From an uncultured Dorea sp. (GTDB lineage Bacteria; Bacillota; Clostridia; Lachnospirales; Lachnospiraceae): 19,530 nt of DNA. Positions 5,438 to 12,829 of this stretch are shown in pieces. The notes below the pieces were generated by a model. It did no database searches. It saw only the letters and a program-made list of their open reading frames with translations, and was not told the origin of the DNA. The position numbers and the translations under genes were made by a program. The DNA lies in contig CAJULU010000006.1 in the NCBI GenBank assembly GCA_910587575.1, forward strand, positions 1 to 19,530, read 5' to 3'. Each line of letters starts with the position of its first letter. Within the stretch, counting starts at the first letter, position 1.

Positions 5438-7051
5438 TTGAAGCGTTTTATTCGTTATCTGTATGAATATGAACAGGGAAAAAGACTGCGTAACGTAGGA
5501 TTCGTTAAAGTAGAACAGCAGGATAAGGACTGTACGCTGAATATTCATGGCAAAGGGCTGCATATGAAGGGCGAACAGAAGCTTGACCTGTACCTGTTTT
5601 TCGAAGATGGCGGCGATTGCATTGGTATTCTGCAGGGAACGGTGGACAATGTGAACCCTGCCATTAATTACAGGCTGTATTTTACGGAGGAGGATGTGAT
5701 TGCGCCGGAGAATTTTCAGAGGGTCAACGGGATTATTCTGGAAAGTGAGATGGGGCGCAAGTATGCCGCAGTATGGAATGACGGGGCGATTGACGTAAGC
5801 CGGATGCGGGTACTCAGGCCAGAGGCAGTCCGAAAGGAAGAACCCCGGGACGAAAATGCCGGGATGAGGGAAGAAACAAAGAGGCAGGAAGAGGCAGGGA
5901 ATGCAGAAGAAGTACAGATAGGTGAAGAAACTGCGGCAAAACGGGAGGCTGTTCGCCAGGAAATGCCTGTGCAGGGTCAGGAGGCCGCAGGGAGTGAAGG
6001 ACTAAGGCGGGAAGAAGGGATGATGGAAGCAGTGATTCCAGGCCCGGAAGATATGAGCCGTGAAACTTTGCCGCCAGGGCAGGAAAGTATGAGTCCGGGA
6101 AGCGGGCTGCCAGGGCGGGAAAGCAGGAGTCCGGGAAGCGGGCTGCCAGGGCAGGAAAATATGAGTCCGGGAAGCGAGCCGCCAGGGCAGGAAAGTATGA
6201 GTCGTGAAGCTTTGCCGCCAGGGCAGGAAAGTATGAGTCGTGAAACTTCGCCGCCGGGGCAGGAAAGCAGGAGTCCGGGAAGCGAGCCGCCAGGCCAGGG
6301 AGAAATGCAGCAGGAAACAGTGAGGCCAGGCTGGGGAGCAAGGGGAGAAGAAGTATTGCCGGTTCAGGAAGCTGTGCCGGGATCCGCAGGGTCAGAAAGC
6401 ACCATGGAGCAAAGACCGCAATTGCGGCCGGGAGGAACTGCCGTGCAGGAAGAGAGAATGCTGCAAAACAGTCATTCCATGCACGCAGGGGTACCTGTCC
6501 GCCGGGAGGAGCCAGGTCGGGAGACCCGGCCCGGAAGGGAGGTGCCGCTGCCGGAAGAAGGTGCGGGGCGAAAGCCCGGGCCTGCGACGTCGGACCGGAA
6601 TCCCAGGCAAAGTGTAAATCAGCAGCATGAAGTATTTCCGAATACGGACGCAGATCTGGAAATGAGCCAGGAACTGACGGCACAGCCGGTCGAAAGTATT
6701 TGCGCAGATGCAGAAGAACCAGAGCCGGAAGAACGTTTCCGCTGTACGAAGATTCAGCGAAATGACATCGCCAGACTTCCGAGATGTGAATGGAAGTGGG
6801 CGAATAACAGTTTCCTGCTCCATGGATACTATAATTATCATCACCTTGCCATTATTCATGACGGAGAGAAATACAGACTCGGAGTGCCGGGAATTTATCA
6901 CCCCCAGGAGGCAAAGGCAGCCAATTCGTTCGGGTTCTCAGAATTTATTCCCTACCAGGATATGGATATGGACCTGACGGATGATGAGAAGAGCAGCCAG
7001 GAGCGGTTTGGATACTGGTGCAGGCCGATCAGAAGAATGCTTAAGACGTAA
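5438..7051 (+). CDS. Uncharacterised protein with conserved ends and repeat-bearing disordered middle (DUF6128-like)
   Basis: The 537-aa protein has an N-terminal domain (about 1-130, MKRFIRYLYEYEQGKRLRNV, later NDGAIDVSRMRVL) that looks beta-rich and folded. A disordered Glu/Pro/Gly-rich middle (about 130-425) follows, including 12-residue tandem repeats. The C-terminal domain (about 428-537, RCEWKWANNSFLLHGYYNYH to FGYWCRPIRRML) is aromatic-rich. I know this pair of end domains from Lachnospiraceae hypothetical proteins, probably the family DUF6128, but that name is from memory. No catalytic motif, signal peptide or membrane segment is visible. The start is TTG at 5438; the only upstream GGAGG (5432-5436) is almost adjacent, so initiation may be inefficient. 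It lies 67 nt behind dgt and 84 nt ahead of tadA. Confidence 0.75.
   Translation: MKRFIRYLYEYEQGKRLRNVGFVKVEQQDKDCTLNIHGKGLHMKGEQKLDLYLFFEDGGDCIGILQGTVDNVNPAINYRLYFTEEDVIAPENFQRVNGIILESEMGRKYAAVWNDGAIDVSRMRVLRPEAVRKEEPRDENAGMREETKRQEEAGNAEEVQIGEETAAKREAVRQEMPVQGQEAAGSEGLRREEGMMEAVIPGPEDMSRETLPPGQESMSPGSGLPGRESRSPGSGLPGQENMSPGSEPPGQESMSREALPPGQESMSRETSPPGQESRSPGSEPPGQGEMQQETVRPGWGARGEEVLPVQEAVPGSAGSESTMEQRPQLRPGGTAVQEERMLQNSHSMHAGVPVRREEPGRETRPGREVPLPEEGAGRKPGPATSDRNPRQSVNQQHEVFPNTDADLEMSQELTAQPVESICADAEEPEPEERFRCTKIQRNDIARLPRCEWKWANNSFLLHGYYNYHHLAIIHDGEKYRLGVPGIYHPQEAKAANSFGFSEFIPYQDMDMDLTDDEKSSQERFGYWCRPIRRMLKT
6053..6340 (+). repeat. Tandem 36-nt (12-residue) coding repeat, seven copies plus one degenerate
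   Basis: Seven in-frame 36-nt units run from 6053 to 6304, followed by a degenerate eighth to 6340. The peptide units are of two types, MSRETLPPGQES and MSPGSGLPGRES, sharing a PGQES-like end; some begin RS instead of MS. The first, fifth and sixth units are the RET/REA type and the second, third, fourth and seventh are the PGS type. The repeat lies wholly in the disordered middle of the protein at 5438-7051. Confidence 0.9.
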
Positions 7052-7135
7052 TTTCCAGGCGGTATCTGGTTAGGCTGCCGCAGGAATATGCCAAGTTGAA
7101 AATGGAACGCTGCGCCAGTGCAGATGGAGAATGAT

Positions 7136-7654
7136 ATGCAGAAAATGACGACAGATGAAAAATATATGAAAGAAGCAGTCCGGCAGGCAAAAAAGGCGTA
7201 TGCAATCGGTGAGGTCCCTATCGGATGCGTGATTGTGTATGAAGGAAAGGTGATTGGCCGGGGATATAACAGGAGAACGATTGATAAGAATACGCTGGCT
7301 CATGCGGAACTGATCGCCATCAGAAAGGCAAGTAAGAAGATGGGGGACTGGAGGCTTCAGGGGTGTACGATGTATGTGACCCTGGAACCCTGCCAGATGT
7401 GTTCCGGCGCCATTGTACAGTCCAGGATGTCAAGGGTTGTTGTCGGCTGTATGAATCCTAAGGCAGGATGTGCGGGTTCCATATTGAATCTGCTTCAGAT
7501 GGAGGAGTTCAACCACCAGGCAGAACTTGAGACAGGGGTGCTGGAGGAAGAGTGCAGCCAGCTGATGAAATGTTTTTTCAGAGAATTAAGAGCATCTAAG
7601 AAGTCTGCCGCCGGCAGTATTCAAGGATGTGAGGATAATAAAGAAGGCAGATGA
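7136..7654 (+). CDS. tadA: tRNA(Arg) adenosine(34) deaminase TadA
   Basis: TadA converts wobble adenosine 34 of tRNA-Arg(ACG) to inosine. The deaminase zinc site is complete: H56-A-E58 (HAE, with the catalytic Glu) and P85-C86-QM-C89. The first domain reads AIGEVPIGCVIVYEGKVIG as in the family. I chose ATG 7136 (172 aa) because GGAG at 7126-7129 is properly spaced; ATG 7124 or GTG 7118 would add four to six residues. The C-terminal 20 residues are a poorly conserved polar tail. It is the last gene of the operon that starts at 2313, and its stop codon lies inside the palindrome at 7646-7669. Confidence 0.93.
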   Translation: MQKMTTDEKYMKEAVRQAKKAYAIGEVPIGCVIVYEGKVIGRGYNRRTIDKNTLAHAELIAIRKASKKMGDWRLQGCTMYVTLEPCQMCSGAIVQSRMSRVVVGCMNPKAGCAGSILNLLQMEEFNHQAELETGVLEEECSQLMKCFFRELRASKKSAAGSIQGCEDNKEGR

Positions 7655-7669
7655 ATTAATTCATCTGCC
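7646..7669. terminator. Perfect 24-nt palindrome, shared terminator of tadA and ffs
   Basis: The two 12-nt halves, GGCAGATGAATT and AATTCATCTGCC, are exact reverse complements. The tadA stop codon (7652-7654) is inside the left arm. On the minus strand the stem is followed by TTCTTTATTAT, a fair U-rich tail for ffs; on the plus strand the tail is TGTTAAC, weaker. It lies exactly between the two convergent genes. Confidence 0.65.
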
Positions 7670-7705
7670 TGTTAACATTCCGTAAATGGATCTGTTCCTT
7701 TTTTT

Positions 7706-7964
7706 GTGCATTGCGCTTCGAACGCAGATTCCCAGACGTTACCTTGACAGTTAACTCAGCCCAGGCACCCTTACGGCACCCGGAAGGTTCTGCTTAGTGC
7801 TGCTTCGTTCCCGACCTGACACGGTTCACAGATTCCCGTCGCGTAAGACCCAGGCCTCATCGCCACTTATCAAGGGCAGCTCCACAAACCTGTGCCCTCT
7901 GCGCAATATCACCCCTGCTATAGCGGATTGCAGGTACAAGGTACCGCTGACACCCCGGCTGCAC
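7706..7964 (-). ncRNA. ffs: Signal recognition particle RNA, large bacterial type
   Basis: On the minus strand the S-domain core reads GTCAGGTCGGGAACGAAGCA followed by GCAC, the conserved SRP signature with a GGAA tetraloop and the asymmetric Ffh-binding loop (E. coli 4.5S: GGTCAGGTCCGGAAGGAAGCA). The RNA is about 259 nt, far longer than 4.5S, so it carries an Alu domain as in Bacillus and Clostridium. The ends pair: GTGC(A) at 7964 with TGCAC at 7710-7706. The primary transcript probably runs from about 7966 through to the palindrome near 7650 and is trimmed. With Ffh it targets nascent membrane and secreted proteins. In B. subtilis the equivalent gene (scr) is also beside tadA, but on the same strand. 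Confidence 0.93.
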
Positions 7965-7972
7965 AGTTATCA

Positions 7973-8001
7973 ATTTTACTGTATATTGGGGAAAATGTCA
8001 A
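7973..8001 (-). promoter_or_regulatory. Strong sigma-A promoter of ffs
   Basis: On the minus strand, TTGACA (8001-7996), a 17-nt spacer and TAAAAT (7978-7973). The -35 box is perfect and the predicted start, near 7966, coincides with the expected 5' end of the SRP RNA. Confidence 0.85.
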
Positions 8002-8037
8002 CAGGGGAAAGGTGTTTTCCGACAGTTCTTTTTCTGA

Positions 8038-8066
8038 TTGCGTTGTGTCTCTGTATACTATATGAT
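8038..8066 (+). promoter_or_regulatory. Sigma-A promoter of the radical SAM gene
   Basis: TTGCGT (8038-8043), a 17-nt spacer and TATGAT (8061-8066). It is back to back with the ffs promoter, with 36 nt between the -35 boxes, and leaves a leader of about 75 nt before the ATG at 8149. Confidence 0.5.
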
Positions 8067-8148
8067 TATTGTAGCAGTGCAAAAGAGCCTGCCCTGACTG
8101 CTTCTGAGCAGGGATGGCGGATAAAAAATAGAAATGAGGACAAACAGA

Positions 8149-9954
8149 ATGAAGATTTTACTGGTGGCTGTCAATGCCAGATATATACATTCAAATCTGG
8201 CTGTGTATAGTCTGAAAGCTTATGCAGAAGCGAAGTTACAGGAAACGGCGGATGTCCGGGATGAGAAAACGCACGGATTGGCGGGAATTCACATCGAACT
8301 GGCAGAATATACGATTAATCAGCCTTTAGATGACATTCTGATGGATATTTACAGAAGAAAACCAGACATCCTCTGTTTTTCCTGTTATATCTGGAATATA
8401 GAGTATATCGAAGCTCTTGCCAGGGAACTGGGCAAATTAAAGCCTGGTATGCCCATCTGGTTAGGAGGCCCGGAGGTATCATACGATGCAGAGGATGTGC
8501 TGGGCCGCCTGCCCATGGTCAAAGGAGTGATGAAAGGCGAGGGTGAGGAGACGTTTGCGGGATTATGCAGGATTTACCAGGACATATACGGAAAGCAGGC
8601 GGTGAGGTCTGAGGAGACCAGGAGAGAAGAGACACTGCAGTCGTTAGAAGGGATTGCTTTCCGGACGGCGGGCGGTGAAGTCCGGGACAATTCGTGGCGG
8701 CAGGAGCTGGATCTTAACCAGGTTCCGTTTGTTTACGCCCAAGGGCACACCGTCACACACGACTTTCAGAATAAGATTATCTATTATGAGAGCAGCAGGG
8801 GATGTCCGTTTTCCTGCAGTTACTGTCTGTCGTCCATAGACAGGAGGTTAAGATTCCGGGATCCTGACGTGGTGAGAAAGGATCTGCAGTTTTTTATTGA
8901 CCATGAAGTGCCGCAGGTGAAGTTTGTGGACAGGACATTTAACTGCAGACACGAACATGCAGAGGCGGTCTGGCGTTATATAGCAGGCCACGACAAGGGG
9001 ATCACGAATTTTCATTTTGAGGTGGCGGCGGATCTGCTGAGTGAGGAGGAGATTACGCTGCTTACGAATATGCGCCCTGGGCTTGTCCAGCTGGAGATTG
9101 GCGTACAGTCCACAAATCCCGATACCATCCGTGAGATCCGAAGGACTATGGATTTTGAGAGGGTAAGAAGAGCGGTAAGCGCAGTCAGGAATTGCGGTAA
9201 CATTCATCAGCATCTGGACCTGATTGCCGGCCTGCCCTATGAGGACTTCGGTAGTTTTGCAAAATCTTTTGATGACGTCTACGCTCTGAAACCGGAACAG
9301 CTTCAACTGGGATTTCTGAAGGTGCTGAAGGGGTCTTATATGGAGGCGCATAAGGAGGAGTATGGACTGGTGTATCAGAGCCGCCCGCCCTATGAAGTAT
9401 TGTATACAAGGTGGCTGTCCTACGAGGATGTGATACGTCTGAAAGGCGTGGAAGAGATGGTGGAGGTCTATTATAACAGCAGACAGTTTACTTATACACT
9501 GGAAATGCTGGAGAAGAGATTTTCCTCTGCATTTACTATGTATGACGAACTGCAATGGTTTTATGAAACACATGGATATGGCGGTGTGCAGCATAAGCGA
9601 AGCGCACGGTATGAGATTCTGCTTGAATTCATTGCGGTGAAGTGTAAGGAAGAGACAGAGTATTTCCGGGAGATTCTGACGTATGATTATTATTTGCGTG
9701 AAAATGCAAAGACAAGGCCGGAATTTGCGGGGGAGTACCGGATTTCCAGAGACAGGCTGCGGGCATTTTATGAGAAAGAGGAAAAGATGCGGGAATATCT
9801 TACGGAATACGGAGCATATGACCGGAATCAGATGAGGAAAATGACACATCTGGAATATTTCGGACAGTTGGGGAAATGTGTTCTGTTTGATTATCGGGAG
9901 AGGAATGCGTTAAGCCGGGAGGCAAGGACCTGCGTGGTGGAGTTCCATCCCTGA
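8149..9954 (+). CDS. B12-binding domain/radical SAM protein (DUF4080-type)
   Basis: The 601-aa protein has an N-terminal cobalamin-binding-like Rossmann domain (about 1-140; MKILLVAVNARYIHSNLA, LCFSCYIWNIEYIEAL, IWLGGPEVSYDAEDVL) and a radical SAM barrel with the iron-sulfur motif C219-PFS-C223-SY-C226. Further barrel signatures are LQLEIGVQSTNPDTI-like VQLEIGVQSTN and HLDLIAGLPYED. The C-terminal 150 residues match the extension I know as DUF4080. Such proteins cleave S-adenosylmethionine to a 5'-deoxyadenosyl radical; the substrate is unknown. The usual DxHxxG cobalamin-ligand motif is not evident, so B12 binding is uncertain. I chose ATG 8149 over 8134 because GAGGA at 8136-8140 is well placed and homologues begin MKILL. 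It appears monocistronic. Confidence 0.88.
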   Translation: MKILLVAVNARYIHSNLAVYSLKAYAEAKLQETADVRDEKTHGLAGIHIELAEYTINQPLDDILMDIYRRKPDILCFSCYIWNIEYIEALARELGKLKPGMPIWLGGPEVSYDAEDVLGRLPMVKGVMKGEGEETFAGLCRIYQDIYGKQAVRSEETRREETLQSLEGIAFRTAGGEVRDNSWRQELDLNQVPFVYAQGHTVTHDFQNKIIYYESSRGCPFSCSYCLSSIDRRLRFRDPDVVRKDLQFFIDHEVPQVKFVDRTFNCRHEHAEAVWRYIAGHDKGITNFHFEVAADLLSEEEITLLTNMRPGLVQLEIGVQSTNPDTIREIRRTMDFERVRRAVSAVRNCGNIHQHLDLIAGLPYEDFGSFAKSFDDVYALKPEQLQLGFLKVLKGSYMEAHKEEYGLVYQSRPPYEVLYTRWLSYEDVIRLKGVEEMVEVYYNSRQFTYTLEMLEKRFSSAFTMYDELQWFYETHGYGGVQHKRSARYEILLEFIAVKCKEETEYFREILTYDYYLRENAKTRPEFAGEYRISRDRLRAFYEKEEKMREYLTEYGAYDRNQMRKMTHLEYFGQLGKCVLFDYRERNALSREARTCVVEFHP

Positions 9955-9998
9955 ATCAGCTAAAGCTGCCCGTGCAATGTTATAAAAGTAATTATCTC

Positions 9999-10027
9999 TT
10001 GCAAAAAGGGTTCAAAAAGGATAGAAT
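9999..10027 (+). promoter_or_regulatory. Sigma-A promoter of the membrane peptide/AIR-synthase-like operon
   Basis: TTGCAA (9999-10004), a 17-nt spacer and TAGAAT (10022-10027) lie 37 nt before the ATG at 10065, in a short AT-rich gap. Confidence 0.55.
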
Positions 10028-10064
10028 ATAAAAAATATTGATGAATGAAAAAGAAGGTAGGAAA

Positions 10065-10169
10065 ATGAATTTTAATGATAAGAAGACGAAAAGAATGATC
10101 GCAATTGTAACGATGGTAGTTATTGTGGCTATGATTGCTACCTCAGTCATCCCGTATCTGATGGGATAA
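10065..10169 (+). CDS. Small single-span membrane protein (34 aa)
   Basis: The peptide begins MNFNDKKTKRM and continues with about 20 hydrophobic residues (IAIVTMVVIVAMIATSVIPY) to a short end. A basic N-terminus before a single hydrophobic segment suggests an inner-membrane peptide with the N-terminus inside. AAGGTAGG just upstream supports the ATG at 10065; an ATG at 10041 would extend it by eight residues. It sits right behind a good promoter and 13 nt ahead of the AIR-synthase-like gene. Function unknown. It does not resemble a toxin of a known type I pair, and no antisense RNA was seen. Confidence 0.55.
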   Translation: MNFNDKKTKRMIAIVTMVVIVAMIATSVIPYLMG

Positions 10170-10182
10170 GGGCGGGCAGTGT

Positions 10183-11106
10183 ATGGAGTTTCAGACAGAA
10201 GCGGGGCGGTTTGCGGCCGCAGATGGCACAGCATATGGCAATGCAGGAGAAACCGGTACATATGCCCTGGCAGCGGCAGTCAATGGGCTGGCGGCCAGAG
10301 GTGTTTCCTGTACCGGCGTGGAAGGACAGATTCAGATTCCGCTGGAGGCGGAGTTTTCAAAAGCGTATTCTATGGAGAAGATTCTGCGTAAGGCATGCTG
10401 CAAGAGAGGGATTGAACGGGTGGAAACGAAGATCCGACGTAATCCTTTTTTGAAAGTACCGGCAGTAACGGTATCTGCACTGGGGCACGATTTGGGAGAA
10501 CCGGTTTTACAGGGCGGGATACGTCCGGCTGAAGGGAGTACGGCAGTACAGACAGAAAAGGGAGAAAGTATGGCGGCAGGCCATGAGATTGTCCTGGTCA
10601 AATGGATTGGCATGGAAGGAATGCTGCGCATTGCCGGTGAGAAAGAGGAGGAATTAAGGAGAAGGTTCGCCCCGGTTTTCGTTAGGCAGATACAGTCATA
10701 CAGAAAGGATCTGTTTGCCGGAAAGGAACTTGAGATTGCCAGGAACGCCGGTGTATCGGAAGTGCGCCAGATCACCGAAGGGGGGATTCTTGCTGCGCTG
10801 TGGGAGCTGGCTAAGGAGTCCGGGAGAGGGCTTGATCTGGATATGAAACGGATGTCCATTCTGCAGGAGACCATAGAGGTCTGCGAGCAGTATCGTGTGA
10901 ATCCCTATCAGCTGACATCCGCAGGCAGCTTTCTGATGGTGACGAAAGAGGGAAAGAAGCTGACGGATGCGCTGCGCAGGAACCATATTCAGGCATCCAT
11001 AATCGGAAGAATGACGGCAGGGAATGACAAGATCATTCATAATGGCGGGGATGTGCGGTATCTTGACCGCCCGGCGCCGGATGAGCTCTATAAGATACTG
11101 CTATAA
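10183..11106 (+). CDS. AIR synthase (PurM/HypE)-related protein with degenerate N-terminal domain
   Basis: The C-terminal half (about 134-307) is a clear PurM-C/HypE-type domain: EIVLVKWIGMEGMLRIAGEK, QITEGGILAALWELAKESG, INPYQL-like VNPYQLTSAGSFLMV, SIIGRMTAGND. Family members bind ATP and act on small acylphosphate or amidine substrates. The first 100 residues keep only part of the ATP-binding domain (TYALAAAVNGLAARG). The usual N-terminal GxGxDDA-type loop is absent, and the GGHTE-type motif position reads VETKIRRNP. Residues about 101-133 are a low-complexity linker. It may be an inactive or repurposed paralogue. The ATG at 10183 follows an AAGGGCGG-type site. It precedes an Lrp regulator and an aminotransferase, as I recall for intact homologues in Lachnospiraceae. 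Confidence 0.75.
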   Translation: MEFQTEAGRFAAADGTAYGNAGETGTYALAAAVNGLAARGVSCTGVEGQIQIPLEAEFSKAYSMEKILRKACCKRGIERVETKIRRNPFLKVPAVTVSALGHDLGEPVLQGGIRPAEGSTAVQTEKGESMAAGHEIVLVKWIGMEGMLRIAGEKEEELRRRFAPVFVRQIQSYRKDLFAGKELEIARNAGVSEVRQITEGGILAALWELAKESGRGLDLDMKRMSILQETIEVCEQYRVNPYQLTSAGSFLMVTKEGKKLTDALRRNHIQASIIGRMTAGNDKIIHNGGDVRYLDRPAPDELYKILL

Positions 11107-11163
11107 ATGCAGAGGGCAGTCCGTCTGCCTGGCGGATTACTGAAAAATCAGGAGGTAAAAGCA

Positions 11164-11655
11164 ATGGAAGAGATGAGAAGGCAGATACTGAAATATCTGG
11201 AGAAAAACAGCAGGGCAGACCTGGGGGAACTGGCGGTGATCCTGGATTCGGACCAGGTGTCAGTGGCGAATGAGATTGCACAGATGGAGAAGGAGAAGGT
11301 TATCTGCGGTTATCATACCTTGATTGACTGGGACAAGGCCGGTGAGGAACGGGTGAATGCCTTAATTGAGGTCAGTGTCAAACCCCAGAGAGACAAAGGA
11401 TTTGATAAGACGGCTGAAAGGATCTGCAATTATCCGGAGGTGACGGCAGTCTACCTGTTATCCGGAGGGTACGATCTGATTGTGACGGTGGAAGGGAAGA
11501 CGCTGATGGAGGTTTCACGGTTTGTTTCTGGCAAACTGTCTCCCATCGAGGACGTCATCAGCACCACGACCCATTTTATATTGAAGAAATACAAAGATCA
11601 CGGAACGCTGATGTTCCAGAAGAATAAGACGGAAAGGATGCCGGTGACGCCATAA
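11164..11655 (+). CDS. Lrp/AsnC family transcriptional regulator
   Basis: This 163-aa DNA-binding regulator has an N-terminal winged helix-turn-helix (about 1-50; ILKYLEKNSRADLGELAVIL, VSVANEIAQMEKEKVI) and a ligand-sensing RAM domain (about 60-145; NALIEVSVKP, VYLLSGGYDLIVTVEGKTL). Lrp/AsnC proteins usually respond to amino acids and control amino acid metabolism. GGAGG at 11151-11155, 8 nt before ATG 11164, decides the start; the frame is open further upstream to 11107 but without family similarity. Its stop overlaps the aminotransferase start by one base (TAATG), so the two are coupled and the aminotransferase is a likely target or partner. Confidence 0.88.
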   Translation: MEEMRRQILKYLEKNSRADLGELAVILDSDQVSVANEIAQMEKEKVICGYHTLIDWDKAGEERVNALIEVSVKPQRDKGFDKTAERICNYPEVTAVYLLSGGYDLIVTVEGKTLMEVSRFVSGKLSPIEDVISTTTHFILKKYKDHGTLMFQKNKTERMPVTP

Positions 11656-12818
11656 TGAGAGATCCATTATCAAAGAAAATTGTTGAAATTGAACCCTCGG
11701 GAATCCGTAAATTTTTCGACATGGTGAGTGAGATGCCGGATGCCATCTCTCTGGGGGTGGGGGAACCGGATTTTGACACGCCATGGAGGATCAGAGAGGA
11801 AGGAATCTACTCTCTGGAGAGAGGAAGAACGTTCTATACATCCAATGCGGGACTGAAAGAACTGAAAGAGGAGATCAGCAGATATTTACAGAGGAAGATA
11901 CAGGTAACGTATGACCCGGGAAGCGAGATTATCGTGACGGTTGGCGGAAGCGAAGGGATTGATATTGCGCTGCGTGCCATGCTGGATCCGGGGGATGAGG
12001 TGCTGCTTCCCCAGCCAAGCTATGTCTCCTATCTGCCCTGTACCATTCTGGCGGACGGGGTTCCGGTGGTGATTCCGCTTAAGGAGGAACACGAATTCAA
12101 GCTGACGGCAGAAGAACTGGAGGCAGCGGTTACTCCAAAGTCCAAGATTCTGGTGCTGCCGTATCCCAATAATCCCACAGGGGCAATCATGACGCGGGAG
12201 GATTTAGAGCCCATTGCAGAAGTGGTGAAGAAGCACGACCTGTATGTGCTGTCGGATGAGATTTATTCGGAACTGACCTATAAGGATGACCACGTATCCA
12301 TGGCATCCCTGCCGGATATGCGTGACCGGACGCTGGTCATCAATGGATTTTCCAAGGGGTTTGCCATGACGGGATGGAGGCTGGGGTATATCTGTGCACA
12401 GAGCCGGATTGCGGAGCAGATGCTTAAGATCCATCAGTTTGCAATCATGTGTGCGCCGACCAACAGCCAGTATGCGGCGGTTGAGGGGCTTCGGAACTGT
12501 GAGGATGAAGTACAGGAGATGCGTACCGCATATAATCAGAGGAGAAGATATCTGCTTCATGAGTTTAAACGGATGGGGATTAGGTGCTTCGAACCTTTCG
12601 GGGCTTTCTATGTCTTCCCATGTATCAAAGAGTTCGGGATGACGTCGGAGGAATTTGCCACCAGGCTGCTGGACGAAGAGAAGGTGGCGGCGGTGCCTGG
12701 GACGGCGTTCGGGGCGTGCGGGGAAGGGTTTCTGCGGGTGTCTTATGCTTATTCCCTGGATGATCTGAAAGAGGCAATTGGAAGGCTTGGCAGATTTGTG
12801 GAGAGGCTTAGGGCATAA
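11655..12818 (+). CDS. Pyridoxal-phosphate aminotransferase, class I/II
   Basis: The 387-aa enzyme moves an amino group between an amino acid and a 2-oxo acid using PLP. Fold type I signatures are complete: substrate loop GVGEPDFDTP (35-43), NNPTG (172-176), D201 and Y204 in DEIYSEL for the PLP ring, the Schiff-base lysine K234 in SKGFAMTG, R242 in WRLGY, and the C-terminal carboxylate-binding Arg in GFLRVSYA. It resembles the aspartate/aromatic aminotransferase and MalY/PatB-like group; the substrate cannot be named from sequence. It is coupled to the Lrp regulator through the TAATG overlap. Confidence 0.9.
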   Translation: MRDPLSKKIVEIEPSGIRKFFDMVSEMPDAISLGVGEPDFDTPWRIREEGIYSLERGRTFYTSNAGLKELKEEISRYLQRKIQVTYDPGSEIIVTVGGSEGIDIALRAMLDPGDEVLLPQPSYVSYLPCTILADGVPVVIPLKEEHEFKLTAEELEAAVTPKSKILVLPYPNNPTGAIMTREDLEPIAEVVKKHDLYVLSDEIYSELTYKDDHVSMASLPDMRDRTLVINGFSKGFAMTGWRLGYICAQSRIAEQMLKIHQFAIMCAPTNSQYAAVEGLRNCEDEVQEMRTAYNQRRRYLLHEFKRMGIRCFEPFGAFYVFPCIKEFGMTSEEFATRLLDEEKVAAVPGTAFGACGEGFLRVSYAYSLDDLKEAIGRLGRFVERLRA

Positions 12819-12829
12819 GGCTTGCAGGA

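Noticed and set aside
6053..6340. 36-nt repeats as a CRISPR array
   Set aside because: Units are contiguous without spacers, in frame, and encode a regular peptide.
5814..6683. 289-codon minus-strand frame rich in Phe, Pro, Leu and Ala
   Set aside because: It is the reverse of the repeat-bearing disordered coding region; its apparent repeats (SYFPALAAKF-like) simply mirror the 36-nt repeat.
7797..8210. 137-codon plus-strand reading frame
   Set aside because: It lies over the minus-strand SRP RNA and its promoter; the peptide shows no domain and has no ribosome-binding site.
8848..9849. Long (333-codon) minus-strand reading frame inside the radical SAM gene
   Set aside because: It is antisense to a strongly conserved coding region; composition is that of a shadow frame and it has no start signal.
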